Shown one piece after another: positions 20,144 to 30,846 of a DNA stretch of 64,000 nt. How positions within the stretch are numbered: position 1 is the stretch's first letter; each line of letters opens with the position of its first letter. A program made the translations under genes and the position numbers. The notes under the pieces are model-generated. The model saw only the letters and a list, made by a program, of their open reading frames with translations, ran no database searches and was not told the DNA's origin. This DNA comes from Pyronema omphalodes (taxonomy: Eukaryota; Ascomycota; Pezizomycetes; Pezizales; Pyronemataceae): positions 434,001 through 498,000 of the forward strand of contig JAJJXM010000021.1 of NCBI GenBank assembly GCA_024516155.1. Direction: 5' to 3'.

Positions 20144-20380
20144 TTAGTGGCGGGGTACTGGGACAGTGAGGGTAAACAGGATTGAGCTGGAGTTTCCGGA
20201 GGTTGACGGTGGTTGGTATTTCCACAGGATTGCTAGGTAGCCGTATTCTTTGGCCAGCTGGAGGGCGATCTGGGCGTCTTCGTAGTAGGAGGTCGGGATA
20301 CCAAATCTGAAGAACAGGTGTTCCGGACTGATCAAGGCAGGTTCGAATTCGCGGACCCAAGCGACTTTGTTCATGAACAA
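20144..20380 (-). CDS. leader ORF upstream of gag, 78 codons
   Basis: Starts MFMNKVAWVREFEP and ends VPVPRH in the 5' leader. It is in the same frame as gag, with only TAA and one ATC codon between its end and the gag ATG. Its composition is protein-like (aromatic, Leu- and Ala-rich helix DAQIALQLAKEYG). It could be a translated upstream ORF controlling gag by reinitiation, or a gag N-terminal extension reached by stop readthrough. I do not recognise a domain. Confidence 0.4.
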   Translation of the reverse strand: MFMNKVAWVREFEPALISPEHLFFRFGIPTSYYEDAQIALQLAKEYGYLAILWKYQPPSTSGNSSSILFTLTVPVPRH

Positions 20381-20543
20381 TGACTACAGGAGGCAGTTAT
20401 CTTGACTGGCAGTGTCAGGTATTCTTCAAATTCGCAAGCGAAGATCGGAATACACAGCAGCAACTCGGCAAGAATAAAGACACTCTTGGTGGTTTGTTCT
20501 GGGGTTCAAAGGCTATGGACTGCGTAGGTTGGAGATTTGTTCG

Positions 20544-20552
20544 ACAGAACGT
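20544..20552 (-). other. putative self-priming primer-binding site
   Basis: Two bases after the 5' LTR the coding strand reads ACGTTCTGT. It lacks the TGG expected for a tRNA primer. It is the exact reverse complement of ACAGAACGT at 20738-20730 inside the LTR, about 45 nt downstream of the TATA box, that is, at the likely 5' end of the transcript. This is the arrangement of Tf1 self-priming. Confidence 0.65.
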
Positions 20553-20554
20553 AA

Positions 20555-21093
20555 TGTAACGGGACAGGCTCGAGGGAACGTCCAAGGTACGCAGTGTTCA
20601 GGACAGAGGGCAAGAACAGGAACGTAGAGCAAGAGGAGGAGATACTGGGAGGAGGAGGCAGAGGTCAAGACGAAGACAAGGCTGGAGGAGGAGGAGTTGT
20701 CAAGGTAACTAGATTGCTAACTGGACAAGACGTTCTGTAAAGAAGAAAGAAAAGGAAACGGACAGAGCGGAGGGAGAGCCCTCCTTATATACACAAATCC
20801 TCCTAAGAACAACCCAAACCCTGACAGGGTTTTCAACCGAGCCAAGAACCTAAACAAAGAAGCCAAGAAACTAATGCATGTGATAACAATGTGACGCTTG
20901 TGCTGATGAAACGAACTAAGATAACTAAGACAGATAAGGAAGGTGATAAGGAAAGGATAGACTAGTGCGTTGCGGCTGCGAGGGTGGCTGTACTGGTGCT
21001 GACATATGATGTGGCGCAGCCCTGCGGCTGTGCTCTATGACTGTGCAGGCTGAGACAATCCAGAATACGGGTGACAATGCTGGAGCCGTGACA
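20555..21093 (-). repeat. Gypsy 5' LTR (539 bp)
   Basis: Carries the element promoter. It is by eye identical to the LTR at 14739-15277. The U3/R boundary is inferred near 20738. Confidence 0.97.
20783..20791 (-). promoter_or_regulatory. TATA box of the Gypsy promoter
   Basis: TATATAAGG on the coding strand inside the 5' LTR, about 45 nt before the sequence inferred to be the transcript start. The same box in the 3' LTR (near 14967-14975) could drive readthrough into the LINE. Confidence 0.65.
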
Positions 21094-22154
21094 GGTAGTA
21101 CTTCTACGTTTTCATGGTTTGCTTGTATTTCCATCTGGAGTTTTTGCACTCCGTGGGAACCTTCCCCCAGGAAACGCGCGAGCGGCACGCCGTGCACCTT
21201 GAGGGCTACCCAACGGTCTAGCTCCTCGACATCAGTAACCCCCGAGTCAACTTCCCTAACTGCGTTGATGATTTCGTTACGATACAAACGTAAAAGCGTG
21301 GCTGCATCAACCCCTGGGACGGTGGTGGCCGTCAGGGTACCCTTTGCGTTGCGGGACACCTTCAAAACGCGGTGGAACTGAGGCGCGTTCTTGTACCACA
21401 GACAGTTGTTGATGGCTGCCGTGTACGCGTCCAGGGGCTGGGAGCAGTTTGCGCTGGCGGGGTCACGAACGAAGACGATACGACGGACCTCAGACGGGAG
21501 GTTTGTGGCGGGGGCGTGAAGGCTGCCAGCGCGTTGCTGTACGTTCTTCGCGTGACGCGACTGGTGAGTGGCCCACGGTGTGGTAAGGGCAGGCGTGGGG
21601 GCGGGGAGGCTCGCGTTGGCAGCAGCGACCTGTGCGATGGTCGGCTGGGTGGCTATCGGAACGGGGGGGCGGAGCGGAGCGGCGGTGGTTTGCGCGGTGG
21701 GGCGGGATGGTCTGGGGGCGGGCGGGGCGGGTCTGGCGAGAGCCTCGTTAAGACGGTCGCGAAGCTCACGATTAACAGGGCGGAGGCGCGTGACCTCTTC
21801 TTCCAGGGCGGGGACGCGTTTGTCCAGGGCATCCAGCCTCTTACCAAGGCTGAGAATGTACTCAGGGTTAATGACAGACACGACCGTGGGCGCGTCGTCA
21901 CCGCGTTTCTCGCGTTTTTCACACGCGGGGCCTTCCTCTTCGAAGGGCTGGGTGGCTTGGGCTCGTTTTCCAACTGCCTGTTGGAGGCGAGCGTGTGCTG
22001 CGGAAGAGCCTCTGATGGCCATCGGAGTGGGGGTACCAGGAGGGACGGAGCGGGCGGTGCCAAAGATGTCGTCGTCTGGTTGGCCGCTGGGTTTCGGAGT
22101 GGAGGGACTCGGGGCATGCCGCTGGAGAGAGGACGTCTCCCCAAAGCGGAGCAT
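21094..22154 (-). pseudogene. LINE ORF1 (gag-like), 5' segment
   Basis: This is the proximal half of ORF1. It begins with a Pro/Ser-rich region, then a short heptad-like coiled coil (YILSLGKRLDALDKRVPALEEEVTRLR), a Pro/Ala-rich linker and an RRM-like region (IVFVRDP... to AKGTLTA...). It runs into the Gypsy insertion after NHENVEVLP. The start is uncertain: an upstream frame starting MGNSTETSRL (22231) meets this one at a run of 8 C (22197-22190), so an indel there may have moved the start. Confidence 0.8.
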
Positions 22155-22281
22155 GCCTGCGGGCTGGTGGAGAGCCAGGGCCGCGGATAGGGGGGGGCTT
22201 GAAGCCGTGATGTTTCTGTAGAATTTCCCAAATAGGAAAATTAAGCGAAAAGTTGGCGGTTAGAAAGCGCCAAGGTGAAGT

Positions 22282-22297
22282 CGACATGGCCTGGGGT
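22282..22297. repeat. LINE target-site duplication, 5' side copy
   Basis: Exact copy of 9870-9885. It lies about 270 bp upstream of the peroxiredoxin start, so the LINE and Gypsy landed in or beside that promoter. Confidence 0.95.
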
Positions 22298-22570
22298 CTG
22301 CGGCCGTCAGTCAATCACCTAGCTGCCGCTCTAGCTACGACTAGACAGGTTACTCTAGTCTATTACGCGACATCATTTTCAAGGTGGCAGGCGTCATCGG
22401 CGGCCTACATATGAAGCTAGCTCACACTGGAGTCATAGCTATCTATAACTTCCCCGGGCTCCACCAGTCTCCACGGAATATCATCTCATCTCATCTCCTC
22501 CATTCAGACATCCAAGACACCAAAATCAGATATCCATCAGTCCCCAACAACCAACAACACCTAAAGTAAA

Positions 22571-23447
22571 ATGTCTATCAAGGCCGGCGATAACTTCCCC
22601 GAGGGAACCACCTTCTCGTGCGTAGCACCCAGCGACCCCGCAATGCCTCCATCTTCCTTAAAGCGCCATTAGACTCAATACCATGGCATGAGGTATTGCC
22701 ACATAACATCCACTAATAACTTCCAGTTACATCCCCTACATGGGCGACGATATCAACACCTGCGGAAGACCGATTCAGTTGAAAGCATCTGAAGAATGGG
22801 CGAACAAGAAGGTCGTTTTGTTCTCTGTACCCGGTGCTTTCACTCCTACTTGCTCGGAGCAACATTTACCCGGATATATCGCCAAGCTTAAGGACCTAAA
22901 GGCGAAGGGAGTTGATGTGGTTGGTTAGTGCACTTTGTTTTGTTGTTTGCTTTGAGTATGAAATTGGGGATTCGAGGTCAATAGGTAGGCATTTAGGCCA
23001 GGCTATAGAACCAGTGGGTTATTCCCTGTTGGGTTATAGGCTTTGCGCCATTGCGGGGTAGGCGGGCTACAAACATCGCTTAACCTGGCTTCAGCGGGGG
23101 GTCTTGGGTCTGTTCGGCGTTGTGGTCCCTTCCGAAGCCTCACGGAATTTATTTTCGAGTGCATGTATTGAAAACATCTGCTAATTCTGCTATTAACAGC
23201 CGTAATCGCCTACAACGACGCCTTCGTGATGTCTGCCTGGTCCAAGGCCAATGGAATTAAGAATGACGAAATTCTTTTCCTATCCGATGACGAGGCCAAG
23301 TTCTCTAAGCAGATCGGATGGACTGCTGGTGCGAGAACTGCACGCTATGCCTTGGTTGTTGATAATGGAAAGATTGTCTACGCCGGACGTGATGAGCCTG
23401 GAAAGTTGGAGGCTAGTTCCGCGGAGGTGGTTTTGTCTAAGTTGTAA
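22571..23447 (+). CDS. peroxiredoxin, PRX5 / Asp f 3 type
   Basis: Three exons, 22571-22617, 22727-22923 and 23200-23447, give 163 residues, full length for the family. Introns are GTGCGT...TTCCAG (phase 2) and GTTAGT...AACAG (276 nt, phase 1). The redoxin fold carries the signature [18 protein letters not shown] with peroxidatic Cys58. A second Cys, Cys28 (NTCGRP), is spaced as in Asp f 3 (Cys31/Cys61). The C-terminal half has [14 protein letters not shown] and [15 protein letters not shown]. Role: thiol-dependent reduction of H2O2 and alkyl hydroperoxides, probably cytosolic or peroxisomal; the C-terminus VLSKL resembles a weak PTS1-like tripeptide (inference). The LINE/Gypsy island ends about 270 bp upstream. 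Confidence 0.95.
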
Positions 23448-24765
23448 GAGAGCGAAAGAAGACGATATACCCAGGGATCTGAAGAATTTGGATAGAAGCA
23501 TGATTTTATGATATGCTGGATAGATACCATACATATGAATTGAAATGAAATTTCAACATTAGATTCCCGATGATAACGCGGGACTCGGCGGCGGTATTGA
23601 ACTTACAGGTTTTGACCACAAAAAGTGACTCTCAACCCCTATCTAAACTCAAGATTCTAGATATAGAATACAATCAAACCCCCCTATACCAAACGCCTGT
23701 GCAACGCAAAACACAAGTACCAGAGAAACATAAAGACCTATAGATTAAAATCTAACCTTTTTGAAGATTGGTAAAACTGGATGAATTTTCATGGATCCTG
23801 GCTAGTGAGATTTAATATCTTAGTAAACTGAATTCAAGGAGGGTTGAGTTGATCTTATGAACTGGATAAGGCTTCTGGGGAGTGGAAGTTATAGTGGAAT
23901 TGTATACCGCTTTTTGACTTTGCACCAATTTATAGCTATGTCTGAATATTTTGTCAGGTGGTGTTATAGGAAGACTAGAAATAAATGCGTCTTAAAAGAA
24001 ATATATGCATGCATTTTATAGGGCTGGAAAGAACATATGTTGGAAAACACTAGCCTGTGGAGTAGGATGGATAAGAGGGGAAAAATGATGCGGTGGATTT
24101 CGTCGTGTATTTGATACCCGTAGACTGTTTGTAATGGAAGGGTGCCTTAAGTATGGCGAACCTCATATCATTTGAACATAGCAACAGAACAACCACACCT
24201 TCAGAGGCTTCTGGGAAAGAGTAAAAAGGTAAAGAGCCCTTTGGTAGCCAATTTGACCATAATTAGATATTTGGCGATGCATGTAAGGCAGTTGTCTTGG
24301 TATTTGCAGTTGTAAAATAGGACAAAAGTTAGGCACCTTGATACAACAGGGTGTTGTACCTAAGTACATGAACAGTATCGTTTAGATCCGCGATGGTTTG
24401 AGAGGAAAATATCCGTTGGGTCTTAGATAAAGCTTGGTAATGTAGGTGCTTTAGGACGTCAAAGATTTTGTAACATGAAAGATTTATTGGGATTACGCCC
24501 TAGTTGACGGAGAATTCATACTGTGGAGACATAGCCGTGCCTTTGATGACTTACTGCTAGGTACCTACGTCCCCAAAATAAGAATGATGGTTTAGCAGCG
24601 TTCAATTACACCAGTTTGACTGCTTATGAATGAATAAGTTAGGCTAGTCTCTGTACTGTACTCTAGGCATGAAAGTTTTTGTCTCATGCCTACGTTGTGA
24701 CTTGGAGAAGATGCAGTCCCTATTATATTCTTCGGGAATATCATCAGAGACATGCTATTGACCGC
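23448..24765. other. intergenic, AT-rich, no gene seen
   Basis: 3' region of the peroxiredoxin gene and AT-rich spacer up to the truncated LINE. Only short unsupported frames. Confidence 0.6.
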
Positions 24766-24779
24766 ATGAGCCAGACTCA
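24766..24779. repeat. target-site duplication of truncated LINE copy 2
   Basis: ATGAGCCAGACTCA is repeated with one mismatch at 25286-25299 (ATGAGCCAAACTCA). Confidence 0.85.
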
Positions 24780-25285
24780 TTTACATTTACATTTTACATT
24801 TTAATCATACACCATTCGAGACCTCTAAGGCCTATGCGGGAAACTAAACACCAACTCGGCACCAGCTAATCCCGTCCTCGAGGCCGAAGCCTCCTAATGA
24901 GGCACCCTGATCTCCTACACCCTAGTCGTCCCCTCGCAGAAAGAATAAAAACAGAAAAACAAAAAGTGACCAATCTCGTGAGAAAAAAGCGGAGAAAGAA
25001 AGCTGTGAGCATCGCTTAAAAGCGGACCTCACGAACAAGCCAAATCCCTTTTAGGAGAAAACAAAAGAAAATGAAAACAAAGAAGACAAAAGAAGAAAAA
25101 CCATACAGTTCGCAACTCATCTCTCCTACTCGTACCGCCTGCCAATCTGAGTGGCCGCCGAATATTCCAAGATCGCTTTCGTGAGTTGATCGTCCCTAAA
25201 CAAATCCACCACTTTCAATCGTCCCCGTGCCCTCCTCGGCTTCCCAGTGATGCGTCCCACCTCTTTCCGGAGCGTTTTAAACACC
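24780..25285 (-). mobile_element. 5'-truncated LINE copy 2 (3' end only)
   Basis: 506 bp related to the 3' end of the full LINE. It has the conserved 3' stem-loop (24819-24833), the ATCATACACC end and the start of the ORF2 C-terminal region, seen as the CGCCGAATATTCCAAGATCG block around 25157. The tail is an irregular repeat of ATGTAAA (coding strand), unlike that of the other copies. The mismatch in its target duplication and ORF2 remnant suggest an older insertion. Severe 5' truncation is typical of incomplete reverse transcription. Confidence 0.88.
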
Positions 25286-25299
25286 ATGAGCCAAACTCA

Positions 25300-25879
25300 A
25301 TGCAACCCAGTGACCACGTATGGCAATTGTAGAGTTACAGGAGGTGATTTAAGATTCAAAGCGAAGGCAGAAGCGCATGCTATATGTATGGCAGGAGTAG
25401 TCACAATACGTCGAAGGAACTCACCGTTCTTGTCTAATAAGGCCGCAACCGGAGTGGATGTTTGTTTTGTTCTCACCCATTTCAGTGGACCAATCATCAT
25501 GTCTACATACGTCATGCATGCGTCAAAAATCCAGACTTAAGGCCCTCTATCTAGACCCTTTGATCAAACTTTCCTGAACCCTGTTAAATACTTCAAAATT
25601 GAGAACTTGTCGTATAAGTTACTGGCTCAGTATAGCCAATTGTAAGTAGAATAATTGCTGTGCTACTGTGGCGGGTCGAAGATGAATTATCTTTGCTTGT
25701 CATAGCAAGGGGTTCCATGGTAGTTATGAATAGGCGCGTGAAGCGCACTTATTTTTATAGGCAAGGGTTAAATAATGAGGACCCCTCCACTCGTAGAACT
25801 GATGAAATTTCATGTGGAGGAAGTGTTGGCGATCAACATCTGTGGTTATGCAGACAGCCCTCTGTGTAACCATCTGGCA
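25300..25879. other. upstream region of the coiled-coil gene
   Basis: No gene recognised. It probably includes the promoter of the gene starting at 26089. Confidence 0.5.
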
Positions 25880-25886
25880 TATAAAA
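25880..25886 (+). promoter_or_regulatory. TATA box
   Basis: TATAAAA in the context GGCATATAAAAGGC, about 200 bp before the inferred start codon at 26089. Confidence 0.45.
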
Positions 25887-26088
25887 GGCTCAAATAATCC
25901 CAGTTTCTAGACTTGTTCTTCACCTTCACACAAACACAGGATCTTTAACTCATCGGTGTTTTGTCACTACCAACCCGCTCTCGGTCACTAATCCTGTTTT
26001 TTGTCACTCGAGAACACCTTGACGACAGTCGGACTCCACAGCATAATCAATAGCCAGTTTCTTATCTTGCAAATACTCGCACCAGAAT

Positions 26089-27341
26089 ATGGCAACCACT
26101 GAAACTTATAACCCATCATTTGATGAACAAAGAATCATCGGTAGGAATATCTTATGATTGACAGTGAGCTCAGATTAGAGACCATGCTAACGAAATTTGC
26201 AGAAAACTGCAAATTCTTGTTTGGTCATGACGTCGATCCGGTTGTTATGACAGAAGCTACTTACTCTAATGGAGAGCATATATTCAGGGCCTTCGTAATT
26301 GACCGCTCCTACACAAGCCTTTTTCCTGCATCTGGGCCAGGCTCAGAAGCTCCTCAACCATATTCGCTCTGCACAAGTGACCGTAAGTATATGGTAAGCA
26401 CTTGCAAATATTGGAATTCAGCTTTTCAGACTGCAATCTTCGAGCTGCACCATATTACGGCACAACTGGTGAGCCAAAAAATGATCCAAGAAAGCCTTAA
26501 GCTGAAGGAAATTCAAAAAGTCGTTGAAGAAAAGCTCCAGCGACTCGCTGTTGACGTAACAGATTCCGAGGTTAAGGAAGGACTGCGCCGCCAGCTAATC
26601 GATCGAGCACGTGCCTCTGTTGCCCGTAAGGAAGAAAAGCGCAAGACTGAAATCTCCAAGAAAATCCAAGATCTTCTGGACACTATCGAAGATGAAGACG
26701 ATGATGAAGGAGACTTAGCCATGGAAAAATTACTTCTCAAGGTTCAGCAATCACCAGTTAACACTAAGTCTTCAGGCGAAATCGACTGGCGTGGCGAATG
26801 CGTTTCCAACATTCTGCGTGATTGTCAAAGGAAATTCCGCGAGAAGCTTCGTGAGGAGAAGGAGGATCTGACTGCCAAATTCACGGCCGAGAAGCAGGAT
26901 ACGATCAACATCATGAATACAGAGCGTGCCATTGCCGATGCTGAGAAGGAGGCGGTTATCCATGATCTCAAGGAGAAGCTTGATGCTCAAGGCAAAGCGC
27001 TCGAAAAGGCTTGTACCAACGCCAAACGTGAAAAGGAATTCCGTCAAAAGCTTGAGGATGCTTTGGATGTTCTCCGTCATACAGAGGATGAGCGCAAGCA
27101 AGACCTTATCCGCATCAAGATGGAATCAGAGCGTCGTCGTGAGAAGATCCGTAGCCTTCAACAGCAATACGGTATAGGAAATACTGGTGATGAGGTATGT
27201 ATTGCTGAGATTAAAATTCTATTTAAAAAAAAAGGATACTAATGGATATAGAAGGACGATGATGATGATGCTATAACCAATGTCAGCGGCGAACACACCC
27301 CGGCAGGTACCGTTGCCGGAAGCGTTGCCCAAGTCGAATAA
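26089..27341 (+). CDS. unrecognised coiled-coil protein
   Basis: I propose three exons: 26089-26140, 26203-27194 and 27252-27341, 377 residues. Intron 1 (62 nt, GTAGGA...TTGCAG) has a GCTAAC branch site 12 nt before its end. Intron 2 (57 nt, GTATGT...ATATAG) has a perfect TACTAAT branch site. Both keep the frame. The alternative start at 26154 gives MIDSELRLET and skips the first intron. The product begins MATTETYNPSFDEQ, has a possible globular part (residues about 20-110), then a long charged coiled coil rich in Lys/Glu (about 130-350, with an acidic EDEDDDEGD patch) and an acidic tail KDDDDDA. No signal peptide or membrane segment is seen, and I recognise no family; it may be lineage-specific. 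Confidence 0.75.
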
Positions 27342-30300
27342 GTACATCCATCTAGACTCATATTCTCTTAATACATATCTGAAATATCGATAGAGCTCCT
27401 GAGCGACATCTTGGGTAACATGGAAAAGGCATAATAAGTTTTGAAATGGGGAACGGGTCATGCATCGTCACTCGTATTTGTTTGCTACCTTGCCACTTTA
27501 GTTTGGTTGCCGGAAAATTTTGTCACGTCAATAATATACTATGATACTTCAGTGATATTTTTCATGGCGACCTGTTAAAACTTTGGGACGCCGTAGGCGC
27601 ACGTATATGGGTCCGTGATGCATAATATGCATATCATTGTCTTAACAAAAGTAGCCCCGGGAATCGTTTGTAATATAGCAAGTTTTGATAACAATGATAC
27701 CCCGAACTATTTCATAAAACTTGGGTTGTGGTGGAGATATTGCATGTATCATATACCGCATAGTATTTTCGCACAGTTACAGAGTCCCCGGAGTTTTGAC
27801 AGCCAGCATTAATTGCAGGGTCGATGGTATTTAAGTAATCCATACACGTATTTCTAGATTATACTGCAGTATTATAATACCTCATAAGCGGGTCCTGGAC
27901 CAAAATAAGTTTGACCCCAAATACACTACTGGGAGTAACCATACTTTATCACTGACTTATGGTAACCTAGAAAATATCCCTTCGGCCTTATATAGTTTTC
28001 TACATTAGCATACTTTTGATCAATATACTCTTCGACTATCACTCTAGTCTCGTAAAAGACCACACCTCGGATTTCACTTACATACCTCGCTTCTCACTAC
28101 ATCGAATTGTCGTCTACTAGCATTCGGTCCGCCAAGAATCCCATTTCAATACACTAGGAATCCCATGTGTAAAAATATCCCCCCTTTTCCATCAATACCA
28201 CAGGGAATCTGCATGCGATATTTTCAGGGCTAAGGATTACACCAGATCTTCTGAGGCGATCACAGCAGATCACTAAGCGTATGTACTGGGGTTCAGAATC
28301 CTAGTTAATTCGTAAATTCTCAACTTGAAAGGCGGTCACTCTGAATGATAAGTTTGTACGTAAGAGGGTAGATATCTCACGGAGGAGAGCTCCGGGATGG
28401 TGATCGGTTTGCGCCAAGGGTTTCTTTTTAAAGTGATGACGTCTGATACTAGAGTTCTCAGGTTATTAGTGTTGACACATGATGCGATGAAAGCTCAATG
28501 GTTATAAGATATCACAAATCACATTCTTTTCTGAACAAACGGAATACGAGATCAAAATCTCAGTTTGCTAGAAAAAGAAAGTGAATCCCTAGCTGTCTTT
28601 TCTATGTAAGATAAGATCTGATACAGTTATGTCTTTGATTCTCTTGAGTCTGATTCACTCTCATACTTCCTGGACGCTGATCCAAATCATACATACCAGA
28701 GATTCATCAACGTTCCATCCGAGCCATTCCCGGAGGTCCAGGGGATCTTTCTGCGACCTTCCCAAACTAAATTCGTTCAGCTTCATCAATCAGTGAGCTG
28801 TGAGGCTGTGAGCTTCGCCTCGGTCGTGGAACATCACATCGCATCAACGTTGCACATCCGTACAAGATCCGTCTTCATATATGTAGTGGCAGTGAAACAG
28901 TAATAGATACCCTATGCAACAACCCGATCCGCAAAATTTGATATCGATCTTACGTACGTACAGAAGCAGGCTTAAGGAGGACATATATGTTTGTATTGAT
29001 TTCGTAATCTTGTACATTTCGCCTTTCTAGGTGCGTACTGCATTATTTCCCGATCCTTTGCTATAACGTGTAACACCCCTCACTGATCACAACGTCAATA
29101 ACCGTTCCAAGTATCCAAAACACTGAATTTATTCTCCGAAATTGAAGTGGTGTATGCTATGTTACAGCACATTTAATATACATCATCACGGCTTCCTACG
29201 CATGCGAAGCCCTTCCTAAAGTCATTACAAACTCATTTCGCTGCATAAATCGCTAGATATCATTTTAGTAGATTTCGGACCCCTAAGCTCCAAAACTTCT
29301 TGGCGTTTTCCAGATTCTTCCTTCAGAACCGGGGAGTCGAGGTTCGGAGGAATACCGAATTTTGCCACCGCGCCGCGCCATGCGTGTGCTTCCATGCCAC
29401 TCACCAGTTCTCACCTTCTCCTTCTCACCTCCGCATTTTTCAACCCGGCTTCTTGCAGCTCCAGTCCTGCATGGGCCTTTCAGGCCTCGTTCAGCGTATG
29501 GTATGATGATAAAATAAAAATAATTGCAGCTCCAAGAACCGAAATACCTAGTGCCTACACAGGATAAACAGACCCTACTCTAGATATGTACGTACCCCTC
29601 GGAACGAACCGGCAACGAAGGAAAGAAGGCGTAGAAGCTATGGGGGCTAGAGGATGTAGTGGCAAAACTCTGCACCGAAGGACAAGAATTTATCTGAAAA
29701 TGGCAACCCTTCCGTAAATTTGTATGCTAAATTCCTCGCTGAGGGAAAGCTAGCTTGTTCTTTGTGTCACTGGGGATTCTCTGGGCTTCACTACTGGACT
29801 CCCTGTTCTCCCTGAGCTATGCTATATTCATGCAGCAAAGCACACAAGGCTTTCGGTTACCAAGGCTGTGTAAGTGGCGGTAGCCTAATTTCTGTGTTAT
29901 CAACATCGGATTGCATTCCGATATCGGTTCTGGCGTTGCGTAACAACGTCGGGCACGGGTCACAGGCCGATAATTTGGATGAGTATTGAGGAATTTTAAT
30001 CTTTGTAAGAGGTTACTTTCCAGAGCGATGTCGGGAAGTTTCACGGTTTTGCGGTTCCACGGTTTCGCGGGAGCTAGAGTTAATTGCGCATTCCGTATCT
30101 AACCGTCAAAAATGGAGTATTCTTGCACACCGAAAAGGCTTTGTGCCCAGTTGCAACTTCCCAGGCTTGACTGTTGTGCTTAGCATGAAAGGCAAAGGTG
30201 ATTGTTGAAGATGCCTGAAGATGCAGCGATAATCAAAGCATCAACGGCTCGATGAATATCTTGCTGTCTTCTGTTTGGACCAGCAAGCCGGGATACACCA

Positions 30301-30846
30301 GACCCTGTTGACGCGCTGAAGCAAATCCTGAAATATTTGAACAGAGAGCAGCCCTCTTAGGTATGCAAAGAATATTTTGATGATGCTCAAGTTGCTCAGG
30401 AACGGCTGGGTAAATGTTCAAACGGCTGCGTTAAGAATCGCAGCTTTTATGTATTTCCTCAAATTCGTAACCTAGCTCTTTCAAAGTTCCACTGTTCCTC
30501 ATGAGCCTTCACAAGCTCCAATGGACAAACAAAAAACCTAACAATATATACAACATCGCACTTTAACGGACTAACCAGCAAATAAAAGTTGACAATTGAC
30601 GCCGTGTGAATCCCAAACTGTAATGAACAGAAAAAAAAACGAACTTGCATGTGCAAACAAAACGTTAAAACACCTCTTTGACGCCGAATTTTCCCTTCCA
30701 AATAAATAACCCACTTGCAAAACGCCCAATATAGCTTCCTTTATAAGAAGAGGAAATAAACAAAGACTGCAAAATATCATTAGAAACTGCCGGACCAGCA
30801 GTACTGATGAAGCTTGAAAAAAGCATTCATCTTCTTGGTTGAACCC
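27342..30846. other. long AT-rich intergenic region, no gene seen
   Basis: About 3.5 kb with only short frames, none with recognisable motifs or consistent splice structure. It holds the 3' end of the coiled-coil gene at the left and the 3' UTR of the Rax1-like gene at the right. Confidence 0.6.

Larger units (their letters stand above)
14739..21093 (-). mobile_element. Gypsy LTR retrotransposon (chromovirus type), complete
   Basis: The 6,355-bp element is on the minus strand, flanked by the 5-bp duplication GGTAG (14734-14738 and 21094-21098) and inserted in LINE ORF1. The LTRs start TGTCAC and end GTTACA on the coding strand. It has gag, and pol in the order protease, reverse transcriptase, RNase H, integrase, chromodomain. 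Both LTRs read as identical along their 539 bp and both ORFs are open, so it is young and possibly active. Its insertion postdates that of the LINE. Confidence 0.97.
9886..22281 (-). mobile_element. Tad1-like LINE (non-LTR retrotransposon), full length, interrupted by Gypsy
   Basis: Coding strand is minus; the 5' end is at 22281 and the 3' end at 9886. Without the nested Gypsy and its duplicated 5 bp, the LINE is about 6.04 kb. ORF1 is gag-like with CCHC knuckles. ORF2 carries APE-type endonuclease, reverse transcriptase, RNase H and a C-terminal CCHC, the layout of fungal Tad1-clade elements. The 3' end has a (CAAAA)3 tail at 9900-9886. The copy is dead as it stands: ORF1 has an in-frame TAA and the Gypsy insertion, and ORF2 a frameshift in a C-run. 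The plus-strand frames across it are antisense shadows. Confidence 0.95.

Noticed and set aside
20335..20355. GGTTCGAATTC resembling a tRNA T arm in the Gypsy leader
   Set aside because: No acceptor, D or anticodon arms around it.
21372..22221. plus-strand ORFs of 217-272 codons
   Set aside because: Antisense shadows of LINE ORF1 (Gly/Arg-rich mirror of Pro/Ala-rich sequence).
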